A stretch of DNA of 51,846 bases from Puniceicoccales bacterium (GTDB lineage: Bacteria; Verrucomicrobiota; Verrucomicrobiia; Opitutales; UBA953). Location of the stretch: contig JAISSQ010000143.1 in the NCBI GenBank assembly GCA_031273045.1, positions 1-51,846 of the forward strand. Direction: 5' to 3'. This document shows, one piece after another, positions 30,901 through 32,840 of this stretch. The first letter of the stretch is position 1; each line of letters opens with the position of its first letter. The notes beneath the pieces were generated by a model. That model was not told the origin of the DNA. It saw only the letters and a list, made by a program, of their open reading frames with translations, and searched no databases. The position numbers were made by a program, and so were the translations under genes.

Positions 30901-32523
30901 CTCGGCATCCGCCCGCTCGACGCGAACGGCCGCGCGGCGGCGTTGGAGTCGCGCGTCGGCGGCGACCTCATCAACAACTTCGGCGGAACGGTGAACCTGA
31001 ACGGGGACATCGCGACGCACTACGTGACGGGGCGCGTGCTCAACGACGGGTGGATTAACTTCGGCTCGTTCGGACAGGTGCTGCGCGTCGGCTCGCTGAC
31101 CAACATGGCGGGCACCGGCGTCGGCTACTACAGCATCGAGGCGAACTTCGCCTACGGCAAAACCGCCGCCGGCAACGATGTCGGCGAGACCGACCACATC
31201 GTCGTCGAAGGAACAGGCGTCATCAGCGGCCGCCACGTGTTCTCCGTGCGAAACGTCTTCGGCGCGGACAGCGTGACGCCGGACTGGACGTTCAACCTGA
31301 TTCAGGGCGGCGCGATGGCGGGCGACACGCAGGTGCGGCTCGCCCAGCCGTTGCAGGCGGGAATGTATAGTTTCGACATCATCGGCGAGGGCAACGCGGT
31401 GCTGCGCTACGTCGGCTACAGCGACCTCGGCCAGACGGCGGTCAACAGCGCGGGCGTCGTCGCGACGGGCTGGTTCTCGCAATTGGACAACCTGCACAAG
31501 CGGTTCGGCGAACTGCGGCTGCCGTCGCAAACGGTGACCGCCGCGCGCGCCGCCGCCGAACGCCGCGCCGCAAGCGCAAGCACGCTCGACTACGGCAGCG
31601 ACCTGCGTCCGCCGGCACCGCCCGCGCCCCACCCGTCGAACGACTTCTGGGTGCGCGCCTACGGCGAGCAACTCAACGTGGACTTCGGCTCCTCCCTCAA
31701 CTCGCTGCGCGCGCACCAATACGGCGGCGACGTCGGCTACGACCGCTCGTGGTATCGCGACGACGCGCACGAACTCTACGCGGGCGTGTTCGCGGGATAC
31801 CAAGTGTCGCGGCTGACGTTCCACGACGCGAGCCGCAGCAAGGGCGACACCGACAGCGTCGCCGCCGGCGGCTACCTCGCGTGGACGCACCGCGACGGAT
31901 GGTTCGCCGACGCGGTGCTCAAGGGGCAATACTTCGACTCGTCGTTCAAAAGCGGCGGCGTCTATGACGGCTCCACCGGCACCACCAGCGGCACCGCGAA
32001 AGGCGCCTACGAAAACTACGGACTGGGCGCGTCATTCGAGTTCGGCAAACGCTTCGAACTCGGCGCCGACTGGTTCATCGAACCCAGCGCGCGCTTCGCC
32101 TACTGGCACCTGTTCACCGAAAACTACCGCTTGAGCGGCGGCGGCGACGCCACCGTGAGCGTCGGCAACTCGGACATCTTCCAATTGAGCGCGGGCGCGC
32201 GCTTCGGACGCGCGTTCGACCTCGGCGGCTGGGGCATTTTCCAACCGCACGTGCGCGCCGGCTTCGAGCGGCAGGACAGCGACGGCGGCGCGGTCACCAT
32301 TCAGGACGAACGGCTCGCGCCGAACCTGGACGGACTGCGCGGCGTCGTGGGCGTCGGGTTCAACTGGGCGTTCGGCGGGGCGAAAACCACCCTCACCGCC
32401 GCCGGTGAAATCACCGAATCCGGCTACCCGACCCAGCAGGTGTATTTTGAATACGAATACAGTTTCGGCGAAAAATACACCAAACCCTGGTCCCTCAACG
32501 CCGGCTACCGCGTGCGGTTCTGA
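991..32523 (+). CDS. Giant type V autotransporter adhesin (10,510 aa)
   Basis: This is a self-exported surface protein: a long beta-helical passenger expected outside the cell and an outer-membrane barrel. The first 60 residues are Gly/Ala-rich and basic (RRGRLRR at 54-60). A hydrophobic core at 61-81 and a possible cleavage after ARA (98) follow, so this is an extended signal peptide. The passenger is Gly/Ala/Thr/Asn-rich with about forty copies of the autotransporter-associated repeat (LTKxGxGTLxLT...FTGxxxVxxGxL), for example near 1393 and 7718. I noticed only three cysteines. Residues about 10150-10180 hold the linker-helix motif (WFSQLDNLHKRFGELR). The barrel starts at NDFW (10217) and ends YRVRF with the usual terminal Phe. 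The frame is open from start to end, so the gene looks intact. The ligand is unknown; adhesion or biofilm roles are known for the family. Repetitive DNA makes assembly error possible. Confidence 0.93.
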   Translation: MKQHPVLSFAHDENGAPRGVAGNSAAGGGNAFPVVAGSGGGVGGGAAGAGRGSRRGRLRRLLSAAATLGALLAPAAAPSVFTQDGAEGGLSLATTARAATTTVSDPVTLDGTPITVATGDELTYSGVVSGTALTKEGGGTLILTNTNTFTGDVTINEGVVQVSAPGNVNNSGSHNLAINAGGTFRLVTGTEAARVTFTMPFTGSSDGILEVTGLGAFSWGGGELGKGFTKTGDGGVYISGSGVAATAGDITVNGGWVAFSGQYKVAGGNLTIGPGGGIHITNGHGRFTGSPNIIFSGDASIPAEQGGVFNVGYNETINSLTGETGLITSWGFFHFGIGYASGGASVGILTIKQGDFGGNIDNGQDFDTNNEADTTPFGIIKASDGSATGGTLTLRGVNTYKGATTVQAGTLRLVGTASFPSGNTLTVAGAATLALVGGEFRPTVTFASGSFLTMDAATMGAADLSGLGKLTVAGASALTGDVKFSTTAALPVEFLVSDGDAVLDLSGVNPATNLDTAKFTVSAPGYALFADTSFALKGLPETAASNLGLSTDLARYFKLTYDAAQTAFVPEFKGDVVTWVGGDGDWATDANWDTGAKPVAGNMVVIAGNVTVNSGSSTSALYNDNSVIVVRDGAFLKINGDNNPDTPSYKFYLINGTLEASGTWSYTDIVLSGGRIEIPSGWMDGDTPIWAPIKLHGVISTTADQTQPSYITQVTLNSTAFIALGGHSVRTGVFDVADSPFEVDLYVDIALRNGRDTGNTIFAANFTKQGEGNLALSKVSSFTGATTVSAGTLTLAVANALPGTSGVTVAGGATLAASATQSFGTRPLTLADGARVFLDARYADVAFAAGAGTLGANLAVGVKFAGTTTDAHIASLDLAGINAANTAVALRVDNFLPGSNTFTLTADNLTLPQVSLTGTFGNVYLNDLGGGSFNLLAWESMNARLNNTAAGTVVWTDYRNADGSLNTAAGWDKEGASKVAGGDTFYIAGTLASPLTLVIPAGKEIVLNGGSTNGAYGMRLDKTIIGVTITGDGVFNTGIGYSDAEGDAAYLQWKHTAIYFGSGAGRGTIDPYNITPEAIVALVPALTIQTKMTGRGYISTTANGMLLTAIEGDLSEFEGFIAVADNVLGRLSGPIGEVGPLAHFDLNVEGLGGYNTTWDGVSYSATEGAFGHYKAATSGVLAITQLTKDLLFKGKVHGPGVVIFDGAGFTDTTGHFGTTGATYDDAVLTLASDGTFRSTLIARSGTVALASDANAPSVDNIYPDYKNDFRLEGTATLQFTGAGETITRDVTLAADTVKIKVGTSDPRNDALAAITVNYAGTFFNVAKTGSNYVATQAHTAPSAFTKTGKGTLNLTGAAGVSGVTVAEGTLGVSAAGAFAAGADVSVKTGATLWLNTPTVPVGDFTAAINSTIAAGSGSALTISLNATGDVTIADGVTFLFNAGPAGTVVTLDLGNIAANDLPNAFTIDATGFGEGTGTFLLKGANLSNNFGGKDLSPALADYFLLWDSAQHGWYVVTQNSATIDGGEIVTVGGAADWNRVSAPTTSSTVAVGDDFSALGVVILNRGATLNFGSAAMTGDREFGARFETPTPEGMTAGNPAKIGLAAGSVTFTGVVSLGDTLQIAGDPSSTLVFTGGVTGAGTLDTGSVSTVKVRFGGGVSDLSGDLAGAAQLEVTGGSLALTKAATNSFTGSVAVSGSGKLVLGAENALGNAASLSVATGGTLALGASQQFAFGGSSPLTLADGATLQIGSAVGHEGAQNIVLTGTVTFADTALVLFAGGVGATTLDFGSTLGALPAGGLRVSVANGYEPDWGAVTLDSDLFTGAAGEIVPENLPTNFYFVWDADAALYFLDDQNHSLRTWKVPGTSGTWTDYITNWDRVIDNSFAGNRYQLTGGTGTTTITIPAGKVITVDATGSASNAGIYVTGRAWVIDGEGVLDTGVGPDRTNDASGWKNPYAHAAIVTTNTLTSEAGAWFPSVAQSTGAANLTIRTKLVGSGNIVPAGNEGEFHVSFEGDMSEWSGYAVTRTNTILRFAGAVTATNPDAIILLQFSGSDVTNINHYGHDGGGQLVAGFWANQPGNSIITHLTKDLTWQATVQGTALMFYDGAGFTDTAGAYGTAGTVYPDSILTLAGDENWRVYLVTRSGTVAAATDANLPTNTGIRGGNLDFRFEGTSTLQFTGDGETITREVDIAADTVKIKVGTADPRNDALDAITVNYAGTFVYYNQSGNDYADEAKRLAPKAFTKTGRGTLNLTAATGATGITVSEGTLGLSHDNAANGATVTVNDGAALWLNTPDAALATLNLATGAALEVGPRDSAATGTATITLSAVGTVNISGPALTLILNTAADPDALTVLDLGGANLGAVTALTIKAPAVSFDTGSFALTGGGLTLAALNAATLVLPEDIAGAFTEPRSNYFVFVAEDTSGIAFYVNTGGVITNALIDPDSDNAKRNVQVKTGGTGSAPGFSLGDDVHVGSFGARTGDADPAIVLNTAGHTLYAKEISFAAGAVLTLTNLFGGAGATVGLVAEDTGAGAASPLTVKFAAGSELWFERNYTAPAGFNFTGAAGGTYLLGTRDAGDSLGDPTNVVLTLTGDAGAFGGQLAGNIALDGAAAALELTGTTPSVNRARLAASNGATIAFGANANFAGTLVLGDGATAGSTATDAVFAAGIAGNSAAVVSALTLAGNIVFDIASLPAGGVTTGANTLLSAASSADYDATALAGVSVRGLAKHSIRGSVAADAAAGAVKLTVTATGVASGNFYGEYADSTAVSGASLYTAAHNWAGWVVPAAGARVDFDTANTDAASALVDITGAGINNTNDNDNGWHVTGIAVTLAADPAAASQPVNVRRITVTGTGASLTFGANTTAGGANTALTYYADAADGNSLRFAGAGIGYNTIWWAHDSTNAATSTLRNGSIIFDASLGNLATGAIHTFGAGGDIIYNAAPATAETLASLGWYSANTTAASTIGLYVTDPAATLNLSKLNNTKTGYGIVKGGAGVLALTESGSFGGAFFTVNEGVLELSRSAADSVTGAISVVPDTGAKAVVRWTADNQIGDTTAVSTVGGATAATAAVLDLNGRADTVGSLSLGANITQIGVAAGATGGALTVAGQVALATQARVEIAAGSAVNIAGGGRLALGAGAQVTGAGALVLGADADSVTTLAISDFLVAADVSGTGAGATLLNAADAPTYFSNLTINGLVNFDGSALGADIVPNKEYIAFVADALVYGDDARWNFGDEFSFRTIGSTTGGALGALVFRLTSVPATVYSVNLNFGSQNITDPDGAGAVSVPPEGWNQGSDFNGTNKSNVLVKGYKAAGIVSGAARVLNGSLTASWTSSSTGTSGKTITTGNGQLLKSGLDGGSGSASTSVTFNKGAFVSATAFLGAADATTNPHPVGATFAGFRPVTAYLYTPIIGQGADLTLFPWRVNGTWFNPITLDANNNAARTTTNWNSTNLFGLNDSDSNWNKENVSTFEAIAYGGAGVGNTVKIDLASNRDLLPKALNLEFLTDAAKSAYEDDLAGIQLIYQTYEGQFAKIAPTATSPVTWTDSTAATPVWLMSELDGSFSASAVADLWEESGNAVALIDRSADLVIANSISANGIWTRDDGSGSVVVTITAEPGVTALTLKGRQGSTIHTDAGTTLAINAPLAGLQTIINEGALSLTSSLPLGADAAGAVIYTGTGALTLGAGTALNVSFFDAPTEIHGAGTITSGITGTYTWTIYEGDFAGEINKTTDTNWYLRKDGTGTLTLAGASRSTFNASSMTFGTGAWANAIAGVAIVGGRLEINSDGLGIGQNAFGDATGGPLGPNVFVNSDTNRDNIRNVIGLDEDATLAFTGHGAHVLNRALWRVNYPIAGTAATFEVTNADATVLIPYVVGNNLVKTGLGTLIYGNPNASVTADGTGGNLAGGAIQNGATTNAGAGWGGLIVREGTVVLARATAMFTFSESTQKLSIEGGTLRIGSVAEGAPGTNTVVTPLTGATIVKANQIAGNGEGENDSAQTSGRVFLVSGALDLNGRWEQSRTIAITGGAIIDTSAGGGGMLEVTATKTGADAFLLQDAVISYAFLFNAGIVNVEHGYFDTDGGTDGFKLGATNLTIGVGAGGGTIEKLNGGDANYNLNIGSADPAGSGVLSAGTLTTTATTTYAGKVTVFGGATFVGNAHNTAIFQNVVLNSTVDPITGEITNPAEFVLFNGGDGQRTGVSITGTGNFTVRGTNTTNNPTNGPTTQILVIKTGTIALGRGSVFTIDGGIFNHTDASTSVDFSNNYATLNLTATGRYDIRGGKPVFGGLTGEGVIVFGGSAADGAASLTLGNGTQLGDVFTFHGVVSRTSATFTGTLGSTKEFDVYKIGQGTQIVLGDGTGANNAANPGSGFAPRALYINEGVFQFGNDDGVTTASTAAAENGAFFVGAATLGTVSIAAAGKLVVANPTLQEITTLITSATAGTGLFEKTGAGEFIIRSASTGFTGDVTVTKGALVFADNGATIGAFGATADYIVKRGASLVFRHDADYTFAPTGTVTGAGEIVQDSAGLLTIGRDIPTGNGSNSGVILRAKQGTVTATPGVSLAGVTLNSGTTLLAQGSSFGAMTLGNSTTAETTLRFSAGENRATSAVTRGTVSVDVLPLIVTAGDVANGVSVKLLSTPASPIDISAWELTTPLRDPAAGLVHGGTNHDTRREVWLDMPAFTPDALVWRGYESTDWNYSGYAANIANWDNATTGATRDEFFAFDTVEFGNAGISAGKNTVNLVGDLAPYATYVTNTTGTYTFAGTGRVIYGELIKTGAGTLQINTTGNAFTTARLQDGVVGIGSVDAFDADTLISFEGGTLALPTAVTGQTVVNDVYVGAAGGTIRANTAANTPHLFSGTFTGDGTLTITNALSNANNWTWQHTGTVGAPDFTGTIRFDALGKFLLSGDWSNTTAVLARTDAANSTGAYSFETANLTIKEVDVLGPAYLYTSGMFAVGKITAPDHGGAAGARWGQLQIRGGNNAAYYFTGVDGVLEVNVAADRFIVFSGSGAYVKDNPVTGAVTLVKTGPGPLDIQMSAGYWQATGGIQVLEGDVWVADGSSGTSQGNIGLFSAGAPVYVAKGAGLWVTRDELQPGSGSVITIEGTLKTSGWGGVGNLTLAGGTWHIAGADTNADWPSAAITTGGIVNVKVRSDGETTSYMTQEAGSGFALGQGANTSVTFNIEQNALLVVSGILRNGWGGGGANNGFVKSGDGTMRVTNTSNAFTGAVTVTGGVLEFSDRRALGDASGRTLVLSGGGAIRYTGTQSSLKGGSNDTNANFARTISTGIGGGVIEVETGDPDDMLALNEVSGDITKTGSGTLYVGGTGGYASGTLTILEGSYVASSAFHGSSASIAAGATYYGKKDTGAFDKSPELNVSGTFDLRGRPSGTIAVLTGDATGNITNTGNNATVIGSSYGNGADAVVTVNAGNYAGTFGLNNADNRLTSLTKATAGTLVLSGGTAAAPSLLGTLTVSGGTLELAPTSVITLTSGASVVFGASAAPTTLKAFGEIRLVNTGTTLAINDYGTFISAPTTKVTGAANISGTGGVDSALLLMLGNASTFEMHGGEFDAIAFPKGDTSKTTLVAGATAAEIVKVGKLVERPGDVAIDVSALLSSGTVTAGAATPFLVFKDFIDANISLTATTSVIPSDWTVTATGARSTPTLSIIANPDAATAAAYPNALAIAFSVAPYDIEWTVGQNTTWTTTTGDLEWANFNDATNTYNPNDGTHGNSPVEDPTDFYAGDRVFFRGAGATAGQTVTVTLTGTLAPGAIFVNSDALASGSVNYTFAGTGSITGGAPLEKRGAGTLTISMANPNWKGAVTIDDGRVIAATATSLGSGQVTLNGGILQLNAHNFASPIEVPAGVTAALDNGGCVDDKGRVVSSLLTGGGTLQLLRTGTGGSSIWAFNFTRAGNPDFTGTIELLATGKLQFGGGGDWSGTSVLMSGAYVANENCFEVPTDGTKVKSVTYTGGGRIYNTKRLDVSLLTLGSGATGALTIDQAGGLTSSFPYDGTDPALAGKYVLTIDNQSATQSITLSGSGGIADSAGTKPLTVVKTGQGTFTSASNDTYSGGLWIQGGSWVSTGDSKPFAQTSAVVIEKGASLVLAGDGDIADFGSALWTAEVRGTIEVRGASNVQGQWFLPAVTLIGGTLFSNVTPGSLNGSYYGGGPVELTKTITVKPLTQEWIDANPAFSAGMVAGTDAAPTVSTFTMTNAVNTPNHAGFLLGNSAVSTITFDVEAKAQLLVNAALRGSYLGWSTAEGAGNIIKTGAGEMILAHDGNSFSGSLTIAEGTFTVGDGTNGLLGGATATGVANTGGSYAGAISIAHGATLRFDTGTKAQTLTGNVKSAAGIGESVIEKVSGGTLTFSTGTLVVDRLIDRGGTISLNNAGSTLSHIEVYGTGGSVVFSSDANSQIEFPVGKVTLIGDAPTITIADKGSIYISAANTFTSAKPVTFYVDGGRITAYGAQTLVAGVGAAGSKIIVGSGGLNLRQNHGSTFNLAAALTVTLPILEDPASTGGGVTKDERAGNIVILAAENTYTGDTVALAGELRVTGSLGALTGTREHTYGGDFLIGNPAASGDSIITIAPAAYTTQILTGAITATPATNGTAIFQKLGLGDLVLTQKLVLANGPGTAKAVFAEGTVWLDGGIDVPVLESAPVNAVAGTGLGAKIHLTNTTAGANTVGALDLSGANTVLYVADGATLTLNATLQTVRAGAALEVGVGSTLALTAALGAIELNDGRLGYNDSRNLLPSPSNSVELATGATGTITVSGSASVVTVTGGLTGAGSLLKDGDGALLVTTVPAYTGSTTAAQGLLKFTNGLGAEDTVTNEWSNSGMFYLTPGATLEIAQNTGAPFAAASVQYLHGTFATHLGDGEARLLKSGDVDLVFSAATAAIGMLDVTNGTVTFAPYTHTVGMSTVTEYGTFEGAFRVTGTGVENSVKLIVDYPDADHALPVTLRGESELANGGALIVANSTQFLADPDAAEDAPAPTLVLRNTGIIEVRQGTLTLDAAVGDAAGATGLLVKTGAGALDLLHGATHTAGTAVREGTIVFHASNALGTGGAITFGTSATNGGIAVGADVTDASLRLDNPVAFGGAVNTISVGATAAGDAQVLTLAGAITNAAGAGYLAGGTLEKTGAGVLVLANTVNTFSGNITVVAGEVRFAAGGALGSTTAPRVIELQNGAVLHAANAAGSPATTGNYLDLLLTGSGEVRTDNQLTFSGALTGTGELVKTGAGTLSLVNNSTLFTGDITLRAGRIEIGGAAQLGDTTAAGRVITLGWHDATAGDTTGVLGVSLNAPGALGTPFVPETPESSPGAGDGAPAVASTLTLVISADASGAPLGVLDVRGANALTLNAKVAGAALVKTGEGTLILTNPTNAQQGVEVRDGYVETGDYRTLGGAGNGASLTLGATATSGGLRLTNAAPLALEGEGNYSGVTLFRIATGGGVLDLAGDDVSFGGTFLGVGDAAPGLLNKTGAATFRLTGSRADYSGAFAITQGALALESALSSGKGAITIFGGGTLLLDNDGGTLANPLAGAGTVRFAPDALSAQKTLTLAPALAGGASPSFGGAYVVVNDGTLVTTIPALGSGNWALYLADAATNGSFASSGEITSAHLVFLGAVPGETPAAAGATDANFIVAADSTLTLNTAVSGSARLVKTGAGALELSRANTGLTGGILVSEGTLAFNTNNSLGAAGNVVTLDGADAVLTTTGTKGITHALNIGAAGGEINLASTVTLCLESATAGSGSFLGNDTGTAGDTSRVLAKTGRGTLALGASGTADTAAFTGIVEVREGSLTLASTDALANAALLHAFTPAANTTLQVTVPAPQTLAALQLDAGARLAFSGASASARALTLGYAPTDESTIAGTVVSLQTLTVNGVLNLAAGVSLQTGGTTTFAPGSTFAVNGKNALLATGQIVFDNSDPSGAGLPTIRVDYYDNDLAFTIARAAGGIPYEDWTAYVRTRAAGEAEPATGWTGTEAPAATTNDKFLNINLVKVAWSGGGDAIQVQSSLVWYNNAVNSAHGSFNITGTATFTLGSTADGANARTTILNDRGSADDPGAAYWDAAAFDTTGSGDFWDGKTLTKRGTGTLILASDNGYTGETIIEEGVLVAKTVRATGPNDAADVFVDGNGTFRLDLSTANSGVFQKTITGTGDLEKTGAGVVTLTAANTLSGEVVIRDGALALATTGSVADAYQVTLVADAASLTARPRFDVSAYGAGYAAVVAGIEADARSTVVLGAASLQIGFDGNAGSGFGQLSGGITGSGQIIKTGGSGLVLDGHASFTGGVLLNEGALEIRSNDGAGTGAIVHNSDDALILAPGVRVANTIELGAGTDAVRQVRVDEDVAAPAAKAVLTGDITGGAGAEFSKEGYGILRIEKSTAFDTFAGALKAQSGTLEFTGTRLVPALRGGGTFVADLPSAGSEFAFATYEQNAVSRFTGTFSLPRGTVTLDETNAGALRDAATVLGADAALRVTRDASLASVATTAVTSALRFDFANYAVAGRLTAAAFDIQDGVTVAVDAAKSLDLAAGAEPSGVTLFDLWRVEGIAGPLARQQIVAATTVFPPARGLDDTVWTDYAGAPLATAATYAANPSAVAARPLYAGSERVGDAKFAYAGALDGAGLYLESEVVEISAAATKTVVLAAPVAAVEADSKLLAKLTGQGGFEFTTAGASIAVGNEESDYRGATTLRGVRVVMASDNAFGATLSLNLLEDAQLEMDGRAQTVRALNGAAGTEIIVGRLTVDGGGVFDGTLTGDGAANAGDFSLTKSGSATLTLAGANDYAGATRVTAGTLLVTGSLGTDSIDSSLPGKVTAGAFEISAGATLAFDLAAGAAQALTGSISGEGDIAKSGEGTLTLAGTGNSYNSTRVTGGALRIYASGSLGGGVNTLDGGTVVFAGEDFTNYSPEWTLGAAGGTFNNEGDAILSGRLSGTGSLTKTGTGTLEITYAANDYAGGTNVLEGTLAIGGDGNIGRGLNLLDGGALRLAGAPDAASLDPARYTRNWVVGANGGSISSTYSVRFDGDIAGDGSAAAKLVKTGAAHVGGLITAPLAVIEFNGVVSVAFEVREGAVGGSGSLSNVTFAAGTVISPGADGLEQTEGRAGRATDAIGTLRVGTLDAAGNAVTTRFEGVTFHYDLGSEGGSDWVRASGDAYYGASNTFDLNYTGGGSATENVWGTGAFIVLSADGALGVADGALANTSFSYRGVSMDSESSRVKAILAIAGERGENLVLNTYATASTDMVWNGTATENVWAKGAASTLNWSEIGAPVTFQDGDNVTFTGNGSQKTIHVTTEGGGVVVGHMVVDAPDFTFDGGKIVGVATRYSGGGGEANGALDILAGATNVVFANDVDFAALNVAGGSSVEFQRLANFDSVSIAPASTVTLSGAGAFGGDVTAIQNDGSLVIARTDGRAYSLAANITGSGALDIEARDGTVELTGANTYTGATTVRDGVLVIASDANVGGAETEGVLDAGSLDLSKGLNFAKAWALTERGGALVAGETPSGATAAVVFSGAITGPGALAKRGAGKITLTGSVGHTGDTNVENGAVEISGTLGERDTPDAGSGYTYRANIGVGAGESETETARLVFAQSVAQTLAGTVTGLGTVEKDGAEKLALTNAEVTHTVSHWVNTRGEISVAGGITTREINNAGTFLAGGAALPAGGSAEALSLEEAAALGGSVSVSAAPALGSSLKTGEQWGLSNSGTFVAGSLIAVETAAVASAAEAQGAKPSALLRNTGTLVVASAFVGGDQASLFTNTGTAVVGKTLSGAVRLENAGALTAGEIALVAAASVDTARGTDVSGSLSNTGTLSVTGKITTAKAFENAALGHVTAGALEVASGGLNNAGSTVLTGGDGALVTGGFTNTGAFTAQRITLGDSVSGAVLDNAGALTVAGEVVSDAGGARISDTAGLIEGSVTNRDGGALVAWRIKGAFDNSAYGEGATSSATVGAVTGNVTNSGALHLGIRPLDANGRAAALESRVGGDLINNFGGTVNLNGDIATHYVTGRVLNDGWINFGSFGQVLRVGSLTNMAGTGVGYYSIEANFAYGKTAAGNDVGETDHIVVEGTGVISGRHVFSVRNVFGADSVTPDWTFNLIQGGAMAGDTQVRLAQPLQAGMYSFDIIGEGNAVLRYVGYSDLGQTAVNSAGVVATGWFSQLDNLHKRFGELRLPSQTVTAARAAAERRAASASTLDYGSDLRPPAPPAPHPSNDFWVRAYGEQLNVDFGSSLNSLRAHQYGGDVGYDRSWYRDDAHELYAGVFAGYQVSRLTFHDASRSKGDTDSVAAGGYLAWTHRDGWFADAVLKGQYFDSSFKSGGVYDGSTGTTSGTAKGAYENYGLGASFEFGKRFELGADWFIEPSARFAYWHLFTENYRLSGGGDATVSVGNSDIFQLSAGARFGRAFDLGGWGIFQPHVRAGFERQDSDGGAVTIQDERLAPNLDGLRGVVGVGFNWAFGGAKTTLTAAGEITESGYPTQQVYFEYEYSFGEKYTKPWSLNAGYRVRF
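3853..5109 (+). repeat. Passenger module 1, first copy (about 419 codons)
   Basis: Within the giant gene, this block runs from WTDYRN to GTLGVS. It matches the block at 6598-7806 in order and detail: IPAGKEI, TGDGVFNTG, EGDLSEF, LTKDL, DGAGFTDT, FRLEGTATLQFTGAGETITR, ADTVKIKVGT, DPRNDAL, ITVNYAGTF, then FTKTGKGTLNL. It represents a large internal duplication rather than one passenger repeat. Confidence 0.85.
6598..7806 (+). repeat. Passenger module 1, second copy (about 403 codons)
   Basis: This is the partner of 3853-5109. It shares IPAGKVI, DGEGVLDTG, EGDMSEW, LTKDLTW, DGAGFTDTAG, FRFEGTSTLQFTGDGETITR, ADTVKIKVGT, DPRNDALDAITVNYAGTF and FTKTGRGTLNL. The first third has diverged most; the last 120 residues are nearly the same. 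Confidence 0.85.
15067..16722 (+). repeat. Passenger module 2, first copy
   Basis: This block starts at the codon for W in VWRGYEST. Shared order with 18088-19890: a WANxxN/IANWDN segment, TYTFAGTG, a passenger repeat, FTGTIRFDALGKFLLSGDWS, a VLEVN-type segment, VVKTG/LVKTG, a terse TWHIAG sheet, a TxVTFNIEQNALLVV segment and a final NAFTGAVTV repeat. Similarity is structural and moderate, weaker than in module 1. Confidence 0.65.
18088..19890 (+). repeat. Passenger module 2, second copy
   Basis: This is the partner of 15067-16722: NYTFAGTG, LEKRGAGTLTI, FTGTIELLATGKLQFGGGGD, SGSGGIADS, VVKTGQGTF, SGGLWIQGGSWV, STITFDVEAKAQLLVNAALR and IIKTGAGEMIL occur in the same order. It contains two of the few cysteines seen in the protein (GGCVDD and NENCFEV). 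Confidence 0.65.
29953..31010 (+). repeat. Short N-(A/T)-G repeat zone before the barrel linker
   Basis: In this part of the passenger the long autotransporter repeats give way to about a dozen short units built on N(A/T/S)GxLxV: NNAGTF, NSGTFV, NTGTLVV, NTGTAVV, NAGALTA, NTGTLSV, NNAGSTV, NTGAFTA and NAGALTV. Periodicity is roughly 20-25 residues, as expected for beta-helix rungs. It lies just before the autochaperone-like region and may be a membrane-proximal stalk. Confidence 0.7.
31639..32520 (+). other. Autotransporter beta-barrel domain of the giant protein
   Basis: These are residues 10217-10510, 294 residues, a normal length for the autotransporter beta-domain. It starts NDFWVRAYGEQLNV and shows alternating strands such as LYAGVFAGYQVSRLTF, YENYGLGASFEFGKRF and WFIEPSARFAYWHL. 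It ends in strand LNAGYRVRF with C-terminal Phe, the signal for BAM-mediated insertion. Confidence 0.93.
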
Positions 32524-32600
32524 AGAAAGGGGGAAGGAAAGGAGGAAGGAAAGGATGAAGGAAAGGATGAAGGATGAAGGTTGAAGGATGAAAGAAAGGA
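32524..32600. repeat. Polypurine tract (GGAAGGAAAGGATGAA family)
   Basis: These 77 bp after the giant gene's stop are almost pure A and G, with GGAAGGA, AAGGATGA and AAGGTTGAA words. AAGGATGAAGGTTGAA (32570-32585) is the exact reverse complement of the word starting at about 930 in the 5' leader, so the gene is flanked by an inverted pair. No hairpin terminator is visible. Confidence 0.7.
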
Positions 32601-32615
32601 TGGAGCGCCGCACAT

Positions 32616-32736
32616 GGAGCGCCGACTTTCAAGTCGGCTCGGCAGTGTTGCGGCGCAGCCGCCTTGCTTTCTCTAAAAAAAAGAGTGGCGGCTACGCCGC
32701 ATAGAACGGACGAGCCGACTTGAAAGTCGGCGCTCC
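32616..32736. repeat. Composite inverted-repeat element, copy C
   Basis: 121 bp. Arms GGAGCGCCGACTTTCAAGTC and GACTTGAAAGTCGGCGCTCC enclose the inner pair TGCGGCGCAGCCGCC / GGCGGCTACGCCGCA around a CTTTCTCTAAAAAAAAGAG centre. It shares the architecture of copies D and E. Confidence 0.85.
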
Positions 32737-32795
32737 CAGTTGCGGGTCAGGAGACCCGCGCTCCCAATCGCCACACGCCAAGCCGATACACCCCT

Positions 32796-32840
32796 GGGGC
32801 GCCACCACATGGGGCGCCACCACATGGAGCGCCGACACAT
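32796..32840. repeat. 15-bp tandem array abutting copy D
   Basis: Three units of 15 bp: GGGGCGCCACCACAT twice, then GGAGCGCCGACACAT. They run directly into the GGAGCGCC tip of copy D at 32841. Like the array at 323-398, it appears to be built from the element's terminal octamer. Confidence 0.75.

Noticed and set aside
3808-31929. Antisense open frames of 3,386, 3,690 and 1,463 codons opposite the giant gene
   Set aside because: They arise because the sense gene uses G/C-ending codons and rarely makes stops in that antisense frame. Their translations are Arg/Gly/Ala/Val/Asp-rich with no known motif, and the sense strand has a full autotransporter.
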